Assembly (NCBI GenBank): GCA_002346545.1
Contig: DEAA01000018.1
Coordinates: 1-20,619 of the forward strand
Length of the DNA stretch: 20,619 nt
Direction: 5' to 3'
Origin: Acidobacteria bacterium UBA2994
GTDB lineage: Bacteria; Acidobacteriota; Vicinamibacteria; Vicinamibacterales; UBA8438
Part shown: positions 1 to 8,532 of the stretch, one piece after another
How the letters are laid out: every line of letters begins with the position of its first letter
Position numbering within the stretch: position 1 is the first letter of the stretch
Notes under the pieces: generated by a model
The model's input: the letters and a program-made list of their open reading frames with translations, nothing else
Database searches by the model: none
Told to the model about the DNA's origin: nothing
Program-made: the position numbers and the translations under genes

Positions 1-885
1 GTTGTCGCGATGGGTAATCACCCACACCTGGTCGTCCGGCGTGATGAAGATGTTTTGGGTCGCGCCCAGGTGGTTCCAAGTGTCGAGCAACGTGCCATCC
101 GCATCGAAGATCTGGATGCGGTTGTTCTCGCGGTCGCTGGCATACACGCGTCCGGTCGAATCCACCGCGACGGAGTGGACGAGATCGAACTCGCCGGGAC
201 CAGAGCCTGGGACACCCCAGGTGGTCACAAAGTTGCCTTCGGCGTCGTACTTCACGACGCGACTGTTGCCGTAACCGTCAGCCACGTAGAGTTCGTCGTT
301 CGGTCCGAAGGCGATATCCGCCGGGCGGTCGAATGTCTCATCGGTAGTGCCAGCTTCGCCCTTGATGCCAAGGCTCATCAGCACCTCGCCCTCTTTCGAG
401 AGCTTCATCACACGGTGGTTCCCGTTGTCGGTCACCCACACGTTGTCGTGCCGATCGATCCGAAGACCATGCTCGTTGCCAAAGTCCATGTCCGCACCAA
501 ATGACCGCTGGTAGGTGCCCGCGGCGTTGAACACCACGATCGGATCTGCCACATCACCCCGATGGAATACGTAGACGTCACCGCCCGAGTCCGTCGCTAC
601 CGCCGACACCCTGCCAAAACTCCAGCCGTCAGGCATCGTGTGCGGCTCCTGCCCGAACCGAATGTCCACGCTGTACTCCATCAGCGCACCCTCATGCGGA
701 TACCAACCAGGTCGTCCATCCTGGTCGACCACCTGTCCTGGCGCAGCGCTCCGATCGATGTCGACGCCGGGCGCCGGCCGCATCACCACGCCAGCAGCGC
801 CCTCATCGGGCGCCGTGGTGGCCTCGGGCGACGACGAGCACGCAGCCAACGCAAGCCCGGGAATCAGCGCTATCAGCTTCTTCAT
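1..885 (-). CDS. PAL-like NHL-repeat beta-propeller lipoprotein (3' end outside window)
   Basis: The gene starts at ATG 883-885 behind a strong GGGGAGG site six bases upstream; 295 codons lie in the window and the frame is still open at base 1, so the C-terminus is missing. The N-terminus is a lipoprotein signal with lipobox LAAC, lipidated Cys16. Residues about 85-295 are NHL-type propeller blades. They resemble the catalytic core of peptidyl-alpha-hydroxyglycine alpha-amidating lyase (PAL): FHRG with Arg109, EHG with His139, DGYGNSR with Tyr205, VHS with His237, then DRENNRIQ. In rat PAL the equivalents are Arg533, His585 (Zn), Tyr654 and His690 (Zn). The third zinc His would lie beyond the window. 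It is the last visible gene of a three-gene unit, 24 bases after the MBL gene. A lyase acting on carbinolamide-type substrates in the periplasm is inference; a purely structural propeller is the alternative. Confidence 0.85.
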   Translation of the reverse strand, partial: MKKLIALIPGLALAACSSSPEATTAPDEGAAGVVMRPAPGVDIDRSAAPGQVVDQDGRPGWYPHEGALMEYSVDIRFGQEPHTMPDGWSFGRVSAVATDSGGDVYVFHRGDVADPIVVFNAAGTYQRSFGADMDFGNEHGLRIDRHDNVWVTDNGNHRVMKLSKEGEVLMSLGIKGEAGTTDETFDRPADIAFGPNDELYVADGYGNSRVVKYDAEGNFVTTWGVPGSGPGEFDLVHSVAVDSTGRVYASDRENNRIQIFDADGTLLDTWNHLGATQNIFITPDDQVWVITHRDN

Positions 886-909
886 TAGAGACCTCCCCTT
901 CCAATTCAA

Positions 910-2523
910 TCAGTTCTGTGCCTCGAGCGTCCGTAGTGCAGATACAAACTCACTCCACGGCACCGGTGCGCCATGCACCGGGGCCAGAGTCCCCACGTCG
1001 AGCCCCATCCGTGCGACCTGGGTATTCAAGCTGCGCATCGCCGGCAGCTGGGCCGCCTTCGGTGGCTCATGCGTATCGAACAGGTCAGCCTGGAATGCAA
1101 TTCCTTCCTCGGGCAGGAATGCCATGAGCATTCCACTTACATGCTGCAACGGCTGCACATAGTAGACGTGCAGCAATCGCTCGTCATCGGTGATGGTGTA
1201 GCGCTCCTGAATCGCCTCGTAGTTGTAGCCTTCCGATAGCTCGGTTGGCGGCCATAGCGAGACGATGTCGGGCTCGACCGTCCTCGACTCATAGGTCAAG
1301 ACATCGGTGTTCAGGAATTCCAGATTCGACATATGGGTCACGATGGTCGACCCGATGTGCAAATAGCTGCGCAGTCCACCGATGTGATCAAAGTGCGGAT
1401 GGGACGAAATCAACCAGCGGATAGGCTTGCCTGGCGCCAGCTTGACGACCTCCTCGATGACGGTCAGGCTGCGTCGCTCGTCGCCCGGCGCTTCAAACAC
1501 CGCTACGAAGTCCGAGAACTCGACCATATAGCTGTTGGCCGGACCGCCACCTAGCCGATAGACCCCGTCGGCCATCTCATCGACCGTCACCGGCGCAGGG
1601 AAGCTTGCGTCGCGAACCGCCTGCGGCACCGTCACCGGGTCAGGGCAGGTGTTGGCCACGATGTCCGGGAAACTACCGCCATACGCATTGTGGCCAGTGC
1701 TCTGCCGAAAGAACTGCCAGTTGTCGTCCCACCCTTGGTGCGAGTGCCAGTTGGTCGGCCATTTGATGCCGTTCACCGTGACCTGATTGGTCGACTCGTG
1801 CTCGATGTTGAAATCGCCCAGCGTGGGATCGTTGACCGTGGTCTTCAGCCGCTGGATCTGATTGTCCGGGTTGATCGTGGCGTCGACCCGGTACTTGCCG
1901 AACATGGTGATCGCCACCACGTGCATCTTCACCGGCGCCACCACATTGCCATCACGGCCCTTCTCAATCTGCTCCCAGCGCCAGAAGGCCACCGGATCGG
2001 CCCCCGGGAGCCGCGCTGCCTTAAGGAAACCATGCGGGTTCAGCCACATATCGAGACGGTAGACCTCCGCAATTTCTGGAGGAATCGCCACCGGCTCGCC
2101 GTCGCCGTCAATGTGCCACGACTGCCCGCCCACCGTGATGTGTGTCTGCTGGCGCGCCTGCTGCGTCGGGGTACCGCCGATCCAGCCCAGCCCGTACTTC
2201 CACGAGGCTGGATTCAAGCCGGGCTCACGCTCAAACGTTTCGATACTGGTCTCGGTGTTCCAGTTGATCACGCGGGTGTAGTTGCTCAGTGACCCGATGC
2301 GTGGCCAATCGATGTTCACCGCGTTCTCGAACGTTTGCCCTACAGCCCCGTTGTAGCCATTTCCCGAAAAGCTGATACAACGAAGGGCGGCCGCATTGAT
2401 CTCGACCTCGGCGGCCGCCAACAGCGGCGCGGGATCGACGAACCCAGGAGGAAATTCCTGCGCCGTGGCCGACCCGGCGGTCAGGGCGATGAGCACGACG
2501 CTAATAAAGGTGCGTCTCATCAT
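910..2523 (-). CDS. Secreted MBL-fold metallohydrolase with long N-terminal domain
   Basis: 537 aa with a Sec signal (hydrophobic 5-20, probable cleavage near TAQ at 20-22). The C-terminal part, about 312-537, is a metallo-beta-lactamase fold: HPHFDH at 375-380, then His461 (QHVSG), Asp480 (QADLFD) and His517 (PVHGAP), the usual two-metal ligand set. The first ~300 residues are a separate Trp-rich beta-type domain with no motif I recognise; this makes the protein nearly twice the length of an ordinary MBL hydrolase. The start ATG at 2521-2523 overlaps the TGA of the upstream NHL gene (shared bases 2520-2523), so the two are translationally coupled. A second in-frame ATG at 2518-2520 is also possible. 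The family catalyses hydrolysis of esters, lactams, lactones or phosphoesters; the substrate here is unknown. Confidence 0.88.
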   Translation of the reverse strand: MMRRTFISVVLIALTAGSATAQEFPPGFVDPAPLLAAAEVEINAAALRCISFSGNGYNGAVGQTFENAVNIDWPRIGSLSNYTRVINWNTETSIETFEREPGLNPASWKYGLGWIGGTPTQQARQQTHITVGGQSWHIDGDGEPVAIPPEIAEVYRLDMWLNPHGFLKAARLPGADPVAFWRWEQIEKGRDGNVVAPVKMHVVAITMFGKYRVDATINPDNQIQRLKTTVNDPTLGDFNIEHESTNQVTVNGIKWPTNWHSHQGWDDNWQFFRQSTGHNAYGGSFPDIVANTCPDPVTVPQAVRDASFPAPVTVDEMADGVYRLGGGPANSYMVEFSDFVAVFEAPGDERRSLTVIEEVVKLAPGKPIRWLISSHPHFDHIGGLRSYLHIGSTIVTHMSNLEFLNTDVLTYESRTVEPDIVSLWPPTELSEGYNYEAIQERYTITDDERLLHVYYVQPLQHVSGMLMAFLPEEGIAFQADLFDTHEPPKAAQLPAMRSLNTQVARMGLDVGTLAPVHGAPVPWSEFVSALRTLEAQN

Positions 2524-3566
2524 TGTTCGTGTCCCTCTCGCTGATACTTGCGGATGCGCTTCGGGCCAACATCAGCCGCATAGACGTTCCCGTCGAGATC
2601 GGCTGTGATACCCGACGCGCCAGAAATGCCATTACGGTCCTGGGCTTCAAGATCCGGATCCGCAATGAACGCAGTTACCTCTCCGCTCACGGCACTGCCG
2701 ATGTAGATACCGCGCTTCCGTCCCGGATTGTTACGTGAGTTCGTGGTGGAGTCTGTCACATAAAGCACATCGTTCTCGTCGATAAACATGCCGCTCGGCC
2801 GCCCAAACTGCGACCACGCGGCCACGAACGTGCCATCCGGCTCAAAGATCTGCAACCGACCGTTCGACCGATCGCCCACAAAAACCCGACCACGGGAATC
2901 AAGTGTAAGGGTGTGAGGCTGATCGAATTCACCAGGGCTGTCGCCAGGCCCGCCCCAACTCATCAGGAAATGCCCCGTCCGGTCGTACTTCACAACCCGG
3001 TTATTCGGACCGTGTCCGTCGGTGACAAAGATATCGCCGTTCGCCGCCACCGCAACGTCGGTCGGCCGGTTGAACGTGTACGGGCCGTTCCCGGCGACCC
3101 CAGCCTCGCCCAGCGTCATCAGGAGTTCGCCGCGCGGGCTGAACTTGAAGACTTGATGGCCCCGGTTGCCCACTGGGATGCCAAGCACCTCCTCGTGCTG
3201 GTTCGCCTCAGTGGCCCAAATGTTCCCTTCAGGATCGATGTGAAAACCGTGCGGAGCTGCGAAGATCCCTTCGCCCCAACTAGCGAGAAGTTCGCCCTTC
3301 GGGCTGAACTTGAGAATCGGAGGCTTGTCCTCCTGGCCGACACACGTGGCCAGTCCGAACGGCTCGTCGTTGAAGCATCGGTGAAACACCCAGATGTTCC
3401 CGTCGGCATCGCGATCGACCCCGATGGTCTCGCCCCATTCCCCACCGTTCATCTCCACCGGCAGATGCGGCCACGGTTCGATCAACTCATAGGAATCCCG
3501 CGGCTGTGCCACGGCGACGCCGCACAGACCGACAACGAGCGAGGCCACGACCAGGCATCGAAACAT
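2520..3566 (-). CDS. Secreted NHL-repeat beta-propeller protein, PAL-like but catalytically divergent
   Basis: 348 aa with a clean Sec signal (residues 5-20, AVAQ). Six-bladed NHL propeller from about 40 to 342. It resembles the PAL lyase core: FHRC carries Arg63, APHG carries His106 and QPHT carries His218, the positions of PAL Arg533 and the first two zinc histidines. Two catalytic positions differ: the DGY tyrosine is replaced by His (DGHGPNNR, around 183-190), and the place where the third zinc His is expected (about 308-320) reads NGISGASG with no His. So the fold is clear but canonical PAL chemistry is doubtful. It is the first gene of its unit: a perfect TATAAT box lies 24 bases upstream of the ATG, and GGAG sits within the short leader. 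Its stop codon overlaps the start of the MBL gene. Confidence 0.85.
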   Translation of the reverse strand: MFRCLVVASLVVGLCGVAVAQPRDSYELIEPWPHLPVEMNGGEWGETIGVDRDADGNIWVFHRCFNDEPFGLATCVGQEDKPPILKFSPKGELLASWGEGIFAAPHGFHIDPEGNIWATEANQHEEVLGIPVGNRGHQVFKFSPRGELLMTLGEAGVAGNGPYTFNRPTDVAVAANGDIFVTDGHGPNNRVVKYDRTGHFLMSWGGPGDSPGEFDQPHTLTLDSRGRVFVGDRSNGRLQIFEPDGTFVAAWSQFGRPSGMFIDENDVLYVTDSTTNSRNNPGRKRGIYIGSAVSGEVTAFIADPDLEAQDRNGISGASGITADLDGNVYAADVGPKRIRKYQREGHEQ

Positions 3567-3588
3567 ATCAAGCTCCAGCTGAGAGCGT

Positions 3589-3598
3589 GATTATACCG
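3589..3598 (-). promoter_or_regulatory. Promoter -10 element (CGGTATAATC copy 1)
   Basis: Read on the minus strand the sequence is CGGTATAATC; TATAAT occupies 3590-3595. Transcription would start near 3583, giving a leader of about 17 bases with GGAG before the ATG at 3566. I see no convincing -35 hexamer at 16-18 bases spacing. The same 10 bases recur at 15039 and 18580, each ahead of another minus-strand unit. Confidence 0.65.
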
Positions 3599-3621
3599 GT
3601 CACGAGAGGATCGTCTGGACT

Positions 3622-3645
3622 GCCGGGCGGGTCAGACCGCCCGGC
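3622..3645. repeat. Perfect 9-bp inverted repeat (hairpin) between two operons
   Basis: GCCGGGCGG (3622-3630) and CCGCCCGGC (3637-3645) are perfect reverse complements separated by six bases. The hairpin is very GC-rich and lacks a T-tract on either side. It lies about 205 bases after the stop of the nine-gene unit and immediately upstream of the -35 zone of the next promoter. It could be a terminator without U-tract, a transcript-processing stem, or an operator; the sequence does not decide. Confidence 0.5.
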
Positions 3646-3662
3646 TCAGCAGGTAGGAACTG

Positions 3663-3809
3663 ATGCAAAACAAGGAAGGAGGCCGACTACGACCGACTGA
3701 ACCGTCGACTCGTGATGCGTCAGGGAGATGCACTGATCAGCGTGCTGCCGATGCCGCCTACCTGCGCCGTGCCCAGCTGCTGCCAGCCAGCGTGATCCCC
3801 TTCTACTGA
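3663..3809 (+). other. Possible small ORF or 3' gene remnant in the 3567-3849 gap
   Basis: This 283-base gap holds no minus-strand gene. On the plus strand an ATG at 3663 follows AGGTAGGA by five bases and opens a 48-codon frame ending in TGA at 3807-3809. The last ~20 codons (DAAYLRRAQLLPASVIPFY) have strongly GC-rich third positions and look protein-like, whereas the first ~25 codons do not. It may be a small protein, the decayed 3' end of a lost gene, or chance. I recognise no family. Confidence 0.2.
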
Positions 3810-3849
3810 TTCCGGCGCTGACCGCCGGCGAAATATCCACCACACAGCC

Positions 3850-5109
3850 CTAACGCAACGGGCGGAAGAAGGTACGTAGATCGCCCACGAGCAGTTCTGG
3901 CTCTTCTATGGCGGGAAAATGCCCGCCGCGATCGAAGATTGAGTAGTGCCGAATCGAGTCACTCACCTCCCGTGTGTACGACCGAGGCATTCGGTTGCGG
4001 AAGGGATTACCCTCGAACTGCGCGAGCCCCTGGGGCACCCGCACCGGACCACCGCGACGCCGGCTGCCCGCTCGTGAGCTCCCCAGTCCATTCGCATGGT
4101 AGTAGCGCACGCTCGTGCCGATCGTATTCGTGTGCCAGTAAATCGAGACAAGCGTCAGGATCTGATCCTTGCTGAACCGGCGCTCGACGGCACCGTCACA
4201 GTCGCTCCAGCTGCGGAGCTTCTCGGTGATCCACGCCGCCAACCCGATCGGTGAGTCGGTCAACCCGTAGGCCAGCGTCTGCGGTTTCGTGCCCTGAATG
4301 CGCTGATATCCGGTCTCGTCAACCGACCAGAGTTCGCTCCGACGGAGGTAGTCACGCTCCTCGTCAGTGGCCGGGTCCCGCTGCTGTCGGCCGGGCGTAC
4401 CCGGCGTGTGGATACCGACCAGCCGGTCGGGAAACTGTGCCCCGAGATAGCGGGTCACCCCGGCCCCCCAGTCGCTGCCATAGGCGGCGAACCGCGCGTA
4501 GCCGAGCGAGTCCATCAGCCCGATCCACAGCTCAGCCGTCCGCGCCACGTCCGTCCCCTCAGCCGGCTCACCAGAGAAGCCGAACCCCGGGATCGACGGC
4601 ACCACGACATGGAAGGCGTCCGTCGCTTCGCCGCCGTGCTGCGTCGGCTCGTTCAACGCCATCACCGACGGAAGCATCTCCCAGACCGTACCGGGCCATC
4701 CGTGAGTCATTAGCAGCGGCAGGCTGTCGGGGTCGGCGGCACGCTGATGCACGAAGTGCAGCCGCTGCCCTTCCACGGCGGTTATGTAGTGGTCGAACTC
4801 ATTGAGCGCTCGCTCGTGGCCGCGCCAGTCGTACTCGTCACGCCAGTACGCGACGAGTTCTTCCAGGTAAGCGCGGTCGGTTCCGTAGTGCCACGGCGCC
4901 CCGGGCGTCTCTGGCGGCCAGCGGGCCACCGACAGACGTTGCCGAAGGTCGTCCAGGGCCTGGTCGCTCACCTGGATCTCGAACGGTTCGATTCCCACCT
5001 GCCGGGCCCAGGCTGAACCCTGCCCCGCGATCAGCCCCGCCCCGGTCGCGCCCATGATCGCAAGCGCCGTTCGTCGGTCGATCTCGCCCGCCTGCATCCT
5101 CATCCCCAT
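3850..5109 (-). CDS. Tat-exported epoxide hydrolase (alpha/beta hydrolase with EHN domain)
   Basis: 419 aa from the ATG at 5107-5109, chosen because GAGGA lies just upstream and the start falls 7 bases after the previous stop; an upstream in-frame start at 5145 would overlap the neighbour and has no ribosome site. A twin-arginine-like signal (DRRTALAI at 11-18, then a Gly/Ala-rich core to about 36) suggests folded export. An EHN N-terminal domain (about 39-150) precedes the hydrolase fold: oxyanion-hole motif HGWPG at 136-140, nucleophile Asp213 in GSDWG, catalytic His397 in GGHFPA, and the family-typical C-terminal FFRPLR. The family opens epoxides to diols through an Asp ester intermediate. 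It is the last gene of the nine-gene unit; diols produced could feed the PQQ dehydrogenases upstream (inference). Confidence 0.92.
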   Translation of the reverse strand: MGMRMQAGEIDRRTALAIMGATGAGLIAGQGSAWARQVGIEPFEIQVSDQALDDLRQRLSVARWPPETPGAPWHYGTDRAYLEELVAYWRDEYDWRGHERALNEFDHYITAVEGQRLHFVHQRAADPDSLPLLMTHGWPGTVWEMLPSVMALNEPTQHGGEATDAFHVVVPSIPGFGFSGEPAEGTDVARTAELWIGLMDSLGYARFAAYGSDWGAGVTRYLGAQFPDRLVGIHTPGTPGRQQRDPATDEERDYLRRSELWSVDETGYQRIQGTKPQTLAYGLTDSPIGLAAWITEKLRSWSDCDGAVERRFSKDQILTLVSIYWHTNTIGTSVRYYHANGLGSSRAGSRRRGGPVRVPQGLAQFEGNPFRNRMPRSYTREVSDSIRHYSIFDRGGHFPAIEEPELLVGDLRTFFRPLR

Positions 5110-5116
5110 CCGGTCC

Positions 5117-6835
5117 TCACCGCACCGGCACGCCGTCCAACACAAACGTGTAGACCCTGGGCGTGCGGCGCCCGGCGGCGATAGTTACATACTGCATCCC
5201 GTCGAGCTCGTAGGTCACCGGCGTCGCGGTTCCCGCACCTACCGTCGCCGCCCACACCTCATCCCCGGTTTCAGCGTTGTAGGCCACCAGGCGCTCGCCC
5301 GAGCCGTGAAACACGAGGTTCCCGGCGGTCGACATCGTGCCTCCATGCGCGCCGCTCGTCTCCACCCGCCAGGCTTCGGTATTGGTCACCGGCTCGACCG
5401 CCACCAGCATGGTGCGTGGCCCGGTCAGCTCCGGACGCTCTGGACGTTCCGCACGACGCGTGCGCGCCAACCCGGTATTCCATCGGCCAGGCTGATAGTC
5501 GAAGTCGTCGGTCATCTGGTAGTAGGAGGTGCTGTTTTGAGCCGGAAGATAGACGAGGCCGGTGCCTGGATTCCATGACATCGGCGGCCAGTTGTGTGCC
5601 CCGCCCGGGCCGGGCGACAGGAAGACACCGACGCCGGTACGCCCATAACGTGCCTCGGGGGTCTCAATGGGACGGCCCGTGTCGACATCTACACCCACCG
5701 CCCAAGTCACGTCATCGCCGAAGGCCGAGGCCGAAATGAGGTCCCCCGTCAGCCGATCAACCACATAGAAGAAGCCATTCTTTGGCGCTTGGATGATCAC
5801 TTTCCGCTCCTGGCCCGCGATGGTGAGATCCAGCAACATCATCGGCTGAGTCGCCGTGTAGTCCCAGTCGTCGCCCGGCGTTGTCTGGTAGTGCCACACT
5901 GGCTCCCCGGTGTCAGGGTTCAACGCGAGGATCGACGAGAGATAGAGGTTGTCCCCACCGCCCGGACTCCGATGATCGCGGTTCCACGGTGCACCGTTCC
6001 CGGTGCCGATGTAGAGCAGGTCCGCCTGCGGGTCCCAAGCCATACCGTCCCAGACCGTGCCGCCACCGCCAACCACCCACCACTCGCCCGTCCAGGTCTC
6101 GGCCGCCGCACGCATCGCCTCGTTTTCGAAGCCGTCCGCAGGATTGCCAGGCACGGTATAGGAACGCCACACCTCCTCGCCCGTCTCGGCGTTGTAGGCG
6201 GTGACATAGCCACGAACACCATACTCAGCGCCGCCGTTGCCAATCACCACGTTGCCCTTCACGATACGCGGGGCGCCGGTGATGCTGTAGTCGCCCGGGG
6301 GCGTGGTTTGCACCGCCCAGGCCACTAGCCCGGTCTCCCGTTCGAGCGCCACCAGCCGACCGTCGAGCAGACCGACGTAGACCTTGTCTTCGAAGAGGGC
6401 CACCCCTCGGTTGACGTCACCGCAGCAGACGCTCGGACCGCCTTCTGATTCGTCCGGAACGCCAGGATCCCACTGCCAGCGCAGCTCACCCGTACGGGCA
6501 TCGAGAGCAAAGACGTAGCTCTTGGGCCCGGTCGCGTACATCACCCCGTCTGAGATCACTGGGGTCGCTTCGAGCCGAGCACCTGCCTTCGGGATCACCC
6601 AGCTCCAGCCAAGACCGAGGCGGTCGATGGTCTCGAGGTTGACCTGATCCAGCGGGCTGAACCGGGTTTCGGCTTGGTCGCGACCGGTGGTCAGCCACTC
6701 TCCGGAGGGCGCGCTCCGGAGCAACTCGGTCGACACTCCCACGGCCTGCCCGGTCGCCTGTGTCGCAAGGCCTGTCATCACCAAGACCATAGCGGCGCCC
6801 AGCGGTGCCCTGTAACGGACCCTGCGATGCTTCAT
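5117..6835 (-). CDS. PQQ-dependent alcohol dehydrogenase (quinoprotein), calcium-type active site
   Basis: 572 aa with a Sec signal (about 11-30). It is an eight-bladed quinoprotein propeller of methanol/ethanol dehydrogenase type, without a fused cytochrome c domain. Visible hallmarks are the vicinal pair Cys137-Cys138 in CCGDVNRG, Glu204 in GGAEYG, Asn280 in GTGNG and Asp325 in GDDWDYT; these match the PQQ/metal ligands and catalytic Asp of the family. The residue two after the catalytic Asp is Thr327, not Asp, which fits a calcium rather than a lanthanide enzyme. It oxidises alcohols in the periplasm and passes electrons to a cytochrome c not encoded here; PQQ synthesis genes are also absent. 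The start at 6833-6835 is preceded by GGAGAG. It sits 17 bases after the amidase and 7 bases before the epoxide hydrolase. Confidence 0.92.
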   Translation of the reverse strand: MKHRRVRYRAPLGAAMVLVMTGLATQATGQAVGVSTELLRSAPSGEWLTTGRDQAETRFSPLDQVNLETIDRLGLGWSWVIPKAGARLEATPVISDGVMYATGPKSYVFALDARTGELRWQWDPGVPDESEGGPSVCCGDVNRGVALFEDKVYVGLLDGRLVALERETGLVAWAVQTTPPGDYSITGAPRIVKGNVVIGNGGAEYGVRGYVTAYNAETGEEVWRSYTVPGNPADGFENEAMRAAAETWTGEWWVVGGGGTVWDGMAWDPQADLLYIGTGNGAPWNRDHRSPGGGDNLYLSSILALNPDTGEPVWHYQTTPGDDWDYTATQPMMLLDLTIAGQERKVIIQAPKNGFFYVVDRLTGDLISASAFGDDVTWAVGVDVDTGRPIETPEARYGRTGVGVFLSPGPGGAHNWPPMSWNPGTGLVYLPAQNSTSYYQMTDDFDYQPGRWNTGLARTRRAERPERPELTGPRTMLVAVEPVTNTEAWRVETSGAHGGTMSTAGNLVFHGSGERLVAYNAETGDEVWAATVGAGTATPVTYELDGMQYVTIAAGRRTPRVYTFVLDGVPVR

Positions 6836-6852
6836 GACGTCTCTCCGATCAG

Positions 6853-8532
6853 CTACGGAAACTCCGGCGGTGGCACCCGTCTCCGGGTCACCTGTTCAAA
6901 AGCGTAAGCTAGCCCCAAAAGCGTCGGCTCGCTGCACGCCATGCCGGCGAAGCTCACCCCGAACGGTCGTGGCTTGGCCTGAAAACCGTCCGGCATGCGT
7001 GGCTCCGGAGGGTCGGCCAAGAAACCGAACGGCACGATCACCGTCGGATAGCCAGCGCGCGCGGAAATACTGGCTCCGCTAGACCCTGGGAACAGCAACG
7101 CGTCGAGATCCAACTCCTGCATGACCTCGTCGATACCGTGCTCACCATTCAAATACAGGTCCCGAGCCCGGTCCCTTTCGTATGCGGCAAGGTCGGCCTC
7201 CAGGTCGAGTTTGTCAGCCCCGTCCAAGCGACCCTGTCCGTACCTCAGGGTACCGGATGCCTCATGGGTCAGATTCCATTCCCGTAGCTCCGTCAACGTC
7301 TTCACCGGCGCGGTGTCCCCGAGCGAGTCAAGCCAGGCATTGAAGTCCCGCTTCATCCCATAGGACAGCACACTGCTCGACCGGCCAGACACAAGCAGAT
7401 TGGTCGACGGATCGGGGTCGATCACGCTTGGAATGTCGGCCGGGTCAACAACCGTCGCGCCTGCCGACTCCAGCACCTCGATAGCGTCAGCCATCAGTGC
7501 CCGCCCCGCGCTCGAGAGCCGCCCGCGGCGCCGCTCCTGCCGCCCCGGCACCAACACCCCGTCGTAATACAGCGCCCGCGGGATCCCAACTCGCGCACCC
7601 GTCAAGACGTCCGCACTCAGGAATGCCGTGTAGTCGTTGTCTGGCGGACGTTCACAACGCTTCGTCGCGTCGTCCTGTGGATCCGGTGCGGCTCCCTCCA
7701 ACACCCCAAGCAAAATGGCGGCATCGGTAACCGTCCGCGCCATCGGCCCGGCCGTGTCCTGATCCGCCGTAATCGGGATAACGCCCCAGCGGCTAATCCG
7801 ACCAACGGTCGGCTTCACCCCGACCAGCATGTTGGCGTTCGACGGCGAAAGGATGGAGCCAGACGTCTCGGTCCCAACATTCGCAGCCCAGAAGCTCGTC
7901 GCCGTCCCGATCCCCGAGCTCGATCCTCCGGTCCCCATCACTGGTCGACCATCGTCTCGCCCCGACCGGGGATCCCGCCTGGCATCGTACGGATTGAGGC
8001 CGAACCCACCCACCGCGCTGTAGTTCCCTGGCATACCCGGTGCGGTGAAGTTAGCCAGCTCGGTCATCACCGTCTTGGCAAGGATGATCGCGCCCGCCTC
8101 CCGCAGATGGCTGGTCAGCGTCGCTTCATATGGCGGGACGAATCCCGCAAAGGCGCGCGTGCCTCCCGTTGTCGGGAGATGGGTGGTATGGACGTTATCT
8201 TTGAGCGCAACCGGGATGCCGTGGAGCGGACCACGCACGTGTCCCGCCGCCCGCTCAGCGTCCAACCCGTCGGCCTCCTCGAGTGCCTGCGAGTTCACCG
8301 AAATGAGCGCGTTGATCTCTTCCTCATAGAGAGCGATTCGCTGGAGGTGCAGCTCGACCAGCCGGCGGGAAGTCACCCGCCCCTCCTCCATCGCCCGCTG
8401 CATAGCAGGGACGGTGGCCTCGACCACATCGAACGGCAGGCCCGCCGGCTGCACCTCGCCCTCGTTGGACGGAACACACGCCGGCGCTAAAACGGCCGCC
8501 GCGACAAGCAGGCTGAGCGTTCTACTGACCAC
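6853..8532 (-). CDS. Exported amidase-signature hydrolase (probable lipoprotein)
   Basis: 559 aa from a GTG start at 8530-8532. That start is preferred because a signal sequence follows at once ([17 protein letters not shown]), giving a Cys19 lipidation site that is plausible though not ideal (APAC); the open frame extends upstream to 8715 only inside the neighbour. An 11-base overlap with the preceding gene indicates coupling; GGAGG is about 14 bases upstream. The Ser-cisSer-Lys triad is visible: Lys111 in ALKDN, a Ser in GTGGSSSG (about 200-207) and nucleophile Ser226 in TETSGSI. The enzyme family hydrolyses carboxamides or aryl amides and also includes GatA; the exported location and lack of GatB/GatC argue against the GatA role. 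A charged insertion (about 183-199, rich in Arg and Asp) precedes the GGSSSG loop. Confidence 0.9.
   Translation of the reverse strand: MVSRTLSLLVAAAVLAPACVPSNEGEVQPAGLPFDVVEATVPAMQRAMEEGRVTSRRLVELHLQRIALYEEEINALISVNSQALEEADGLDAERAAGHVRGPLHGIPVALKDNVHTTHLPTTGGTRAFAGFVPPYEATLTSHLREAGAIILAKTVMTELANFTAPGMPGNYSAVGGFGLNPYDARRDPRSGRDDGRPVMGTGGSSSGIGTATSFWAANVGTETSGSILSPSNANMLVGVKPTVGRISRWGVIPITADQDTAGPMARTVTDAAILLGVLEGAAPDPQDDATKRCERPPDNDYTAFLSADVLTGARVGIPRALYYDGVLVPGRQERRRGRLSSAGRALMADAIEVLESAGATVVDPADIPSVIDPDPSTNLLVSGRSSSVLSYGMKRDFNAWLDSLGDTAPVKTLTELREWNLTHEASGTLRYGQGRLDGADKLDLEADLAAYERDRARDLYLNGEHGIDEVMQELDLDALLFPGSSGASISARAGYPTVIVPFGFLADPPEPRMPDGFQAKPRPFGVSFAGMACSEPTLLGLAYAFEQVTRRRVPPPEFP

Noticed and set aside
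3646..3843. Minus-strand 65-codon frame in the 3567-3849 gap
   Set aside because: Sequence is low in protein-like features, has no ribosome site and no family; treated as chance.
5110..5145. Upstream start for the epoxide hydrolase at 5145
   Set aside because: It would overlap the PQQ gene by 29 bases without a ribosome site and adds a Cys/Arg-rich stretch before the Tat signal; ATG 5109 has GAGGA.
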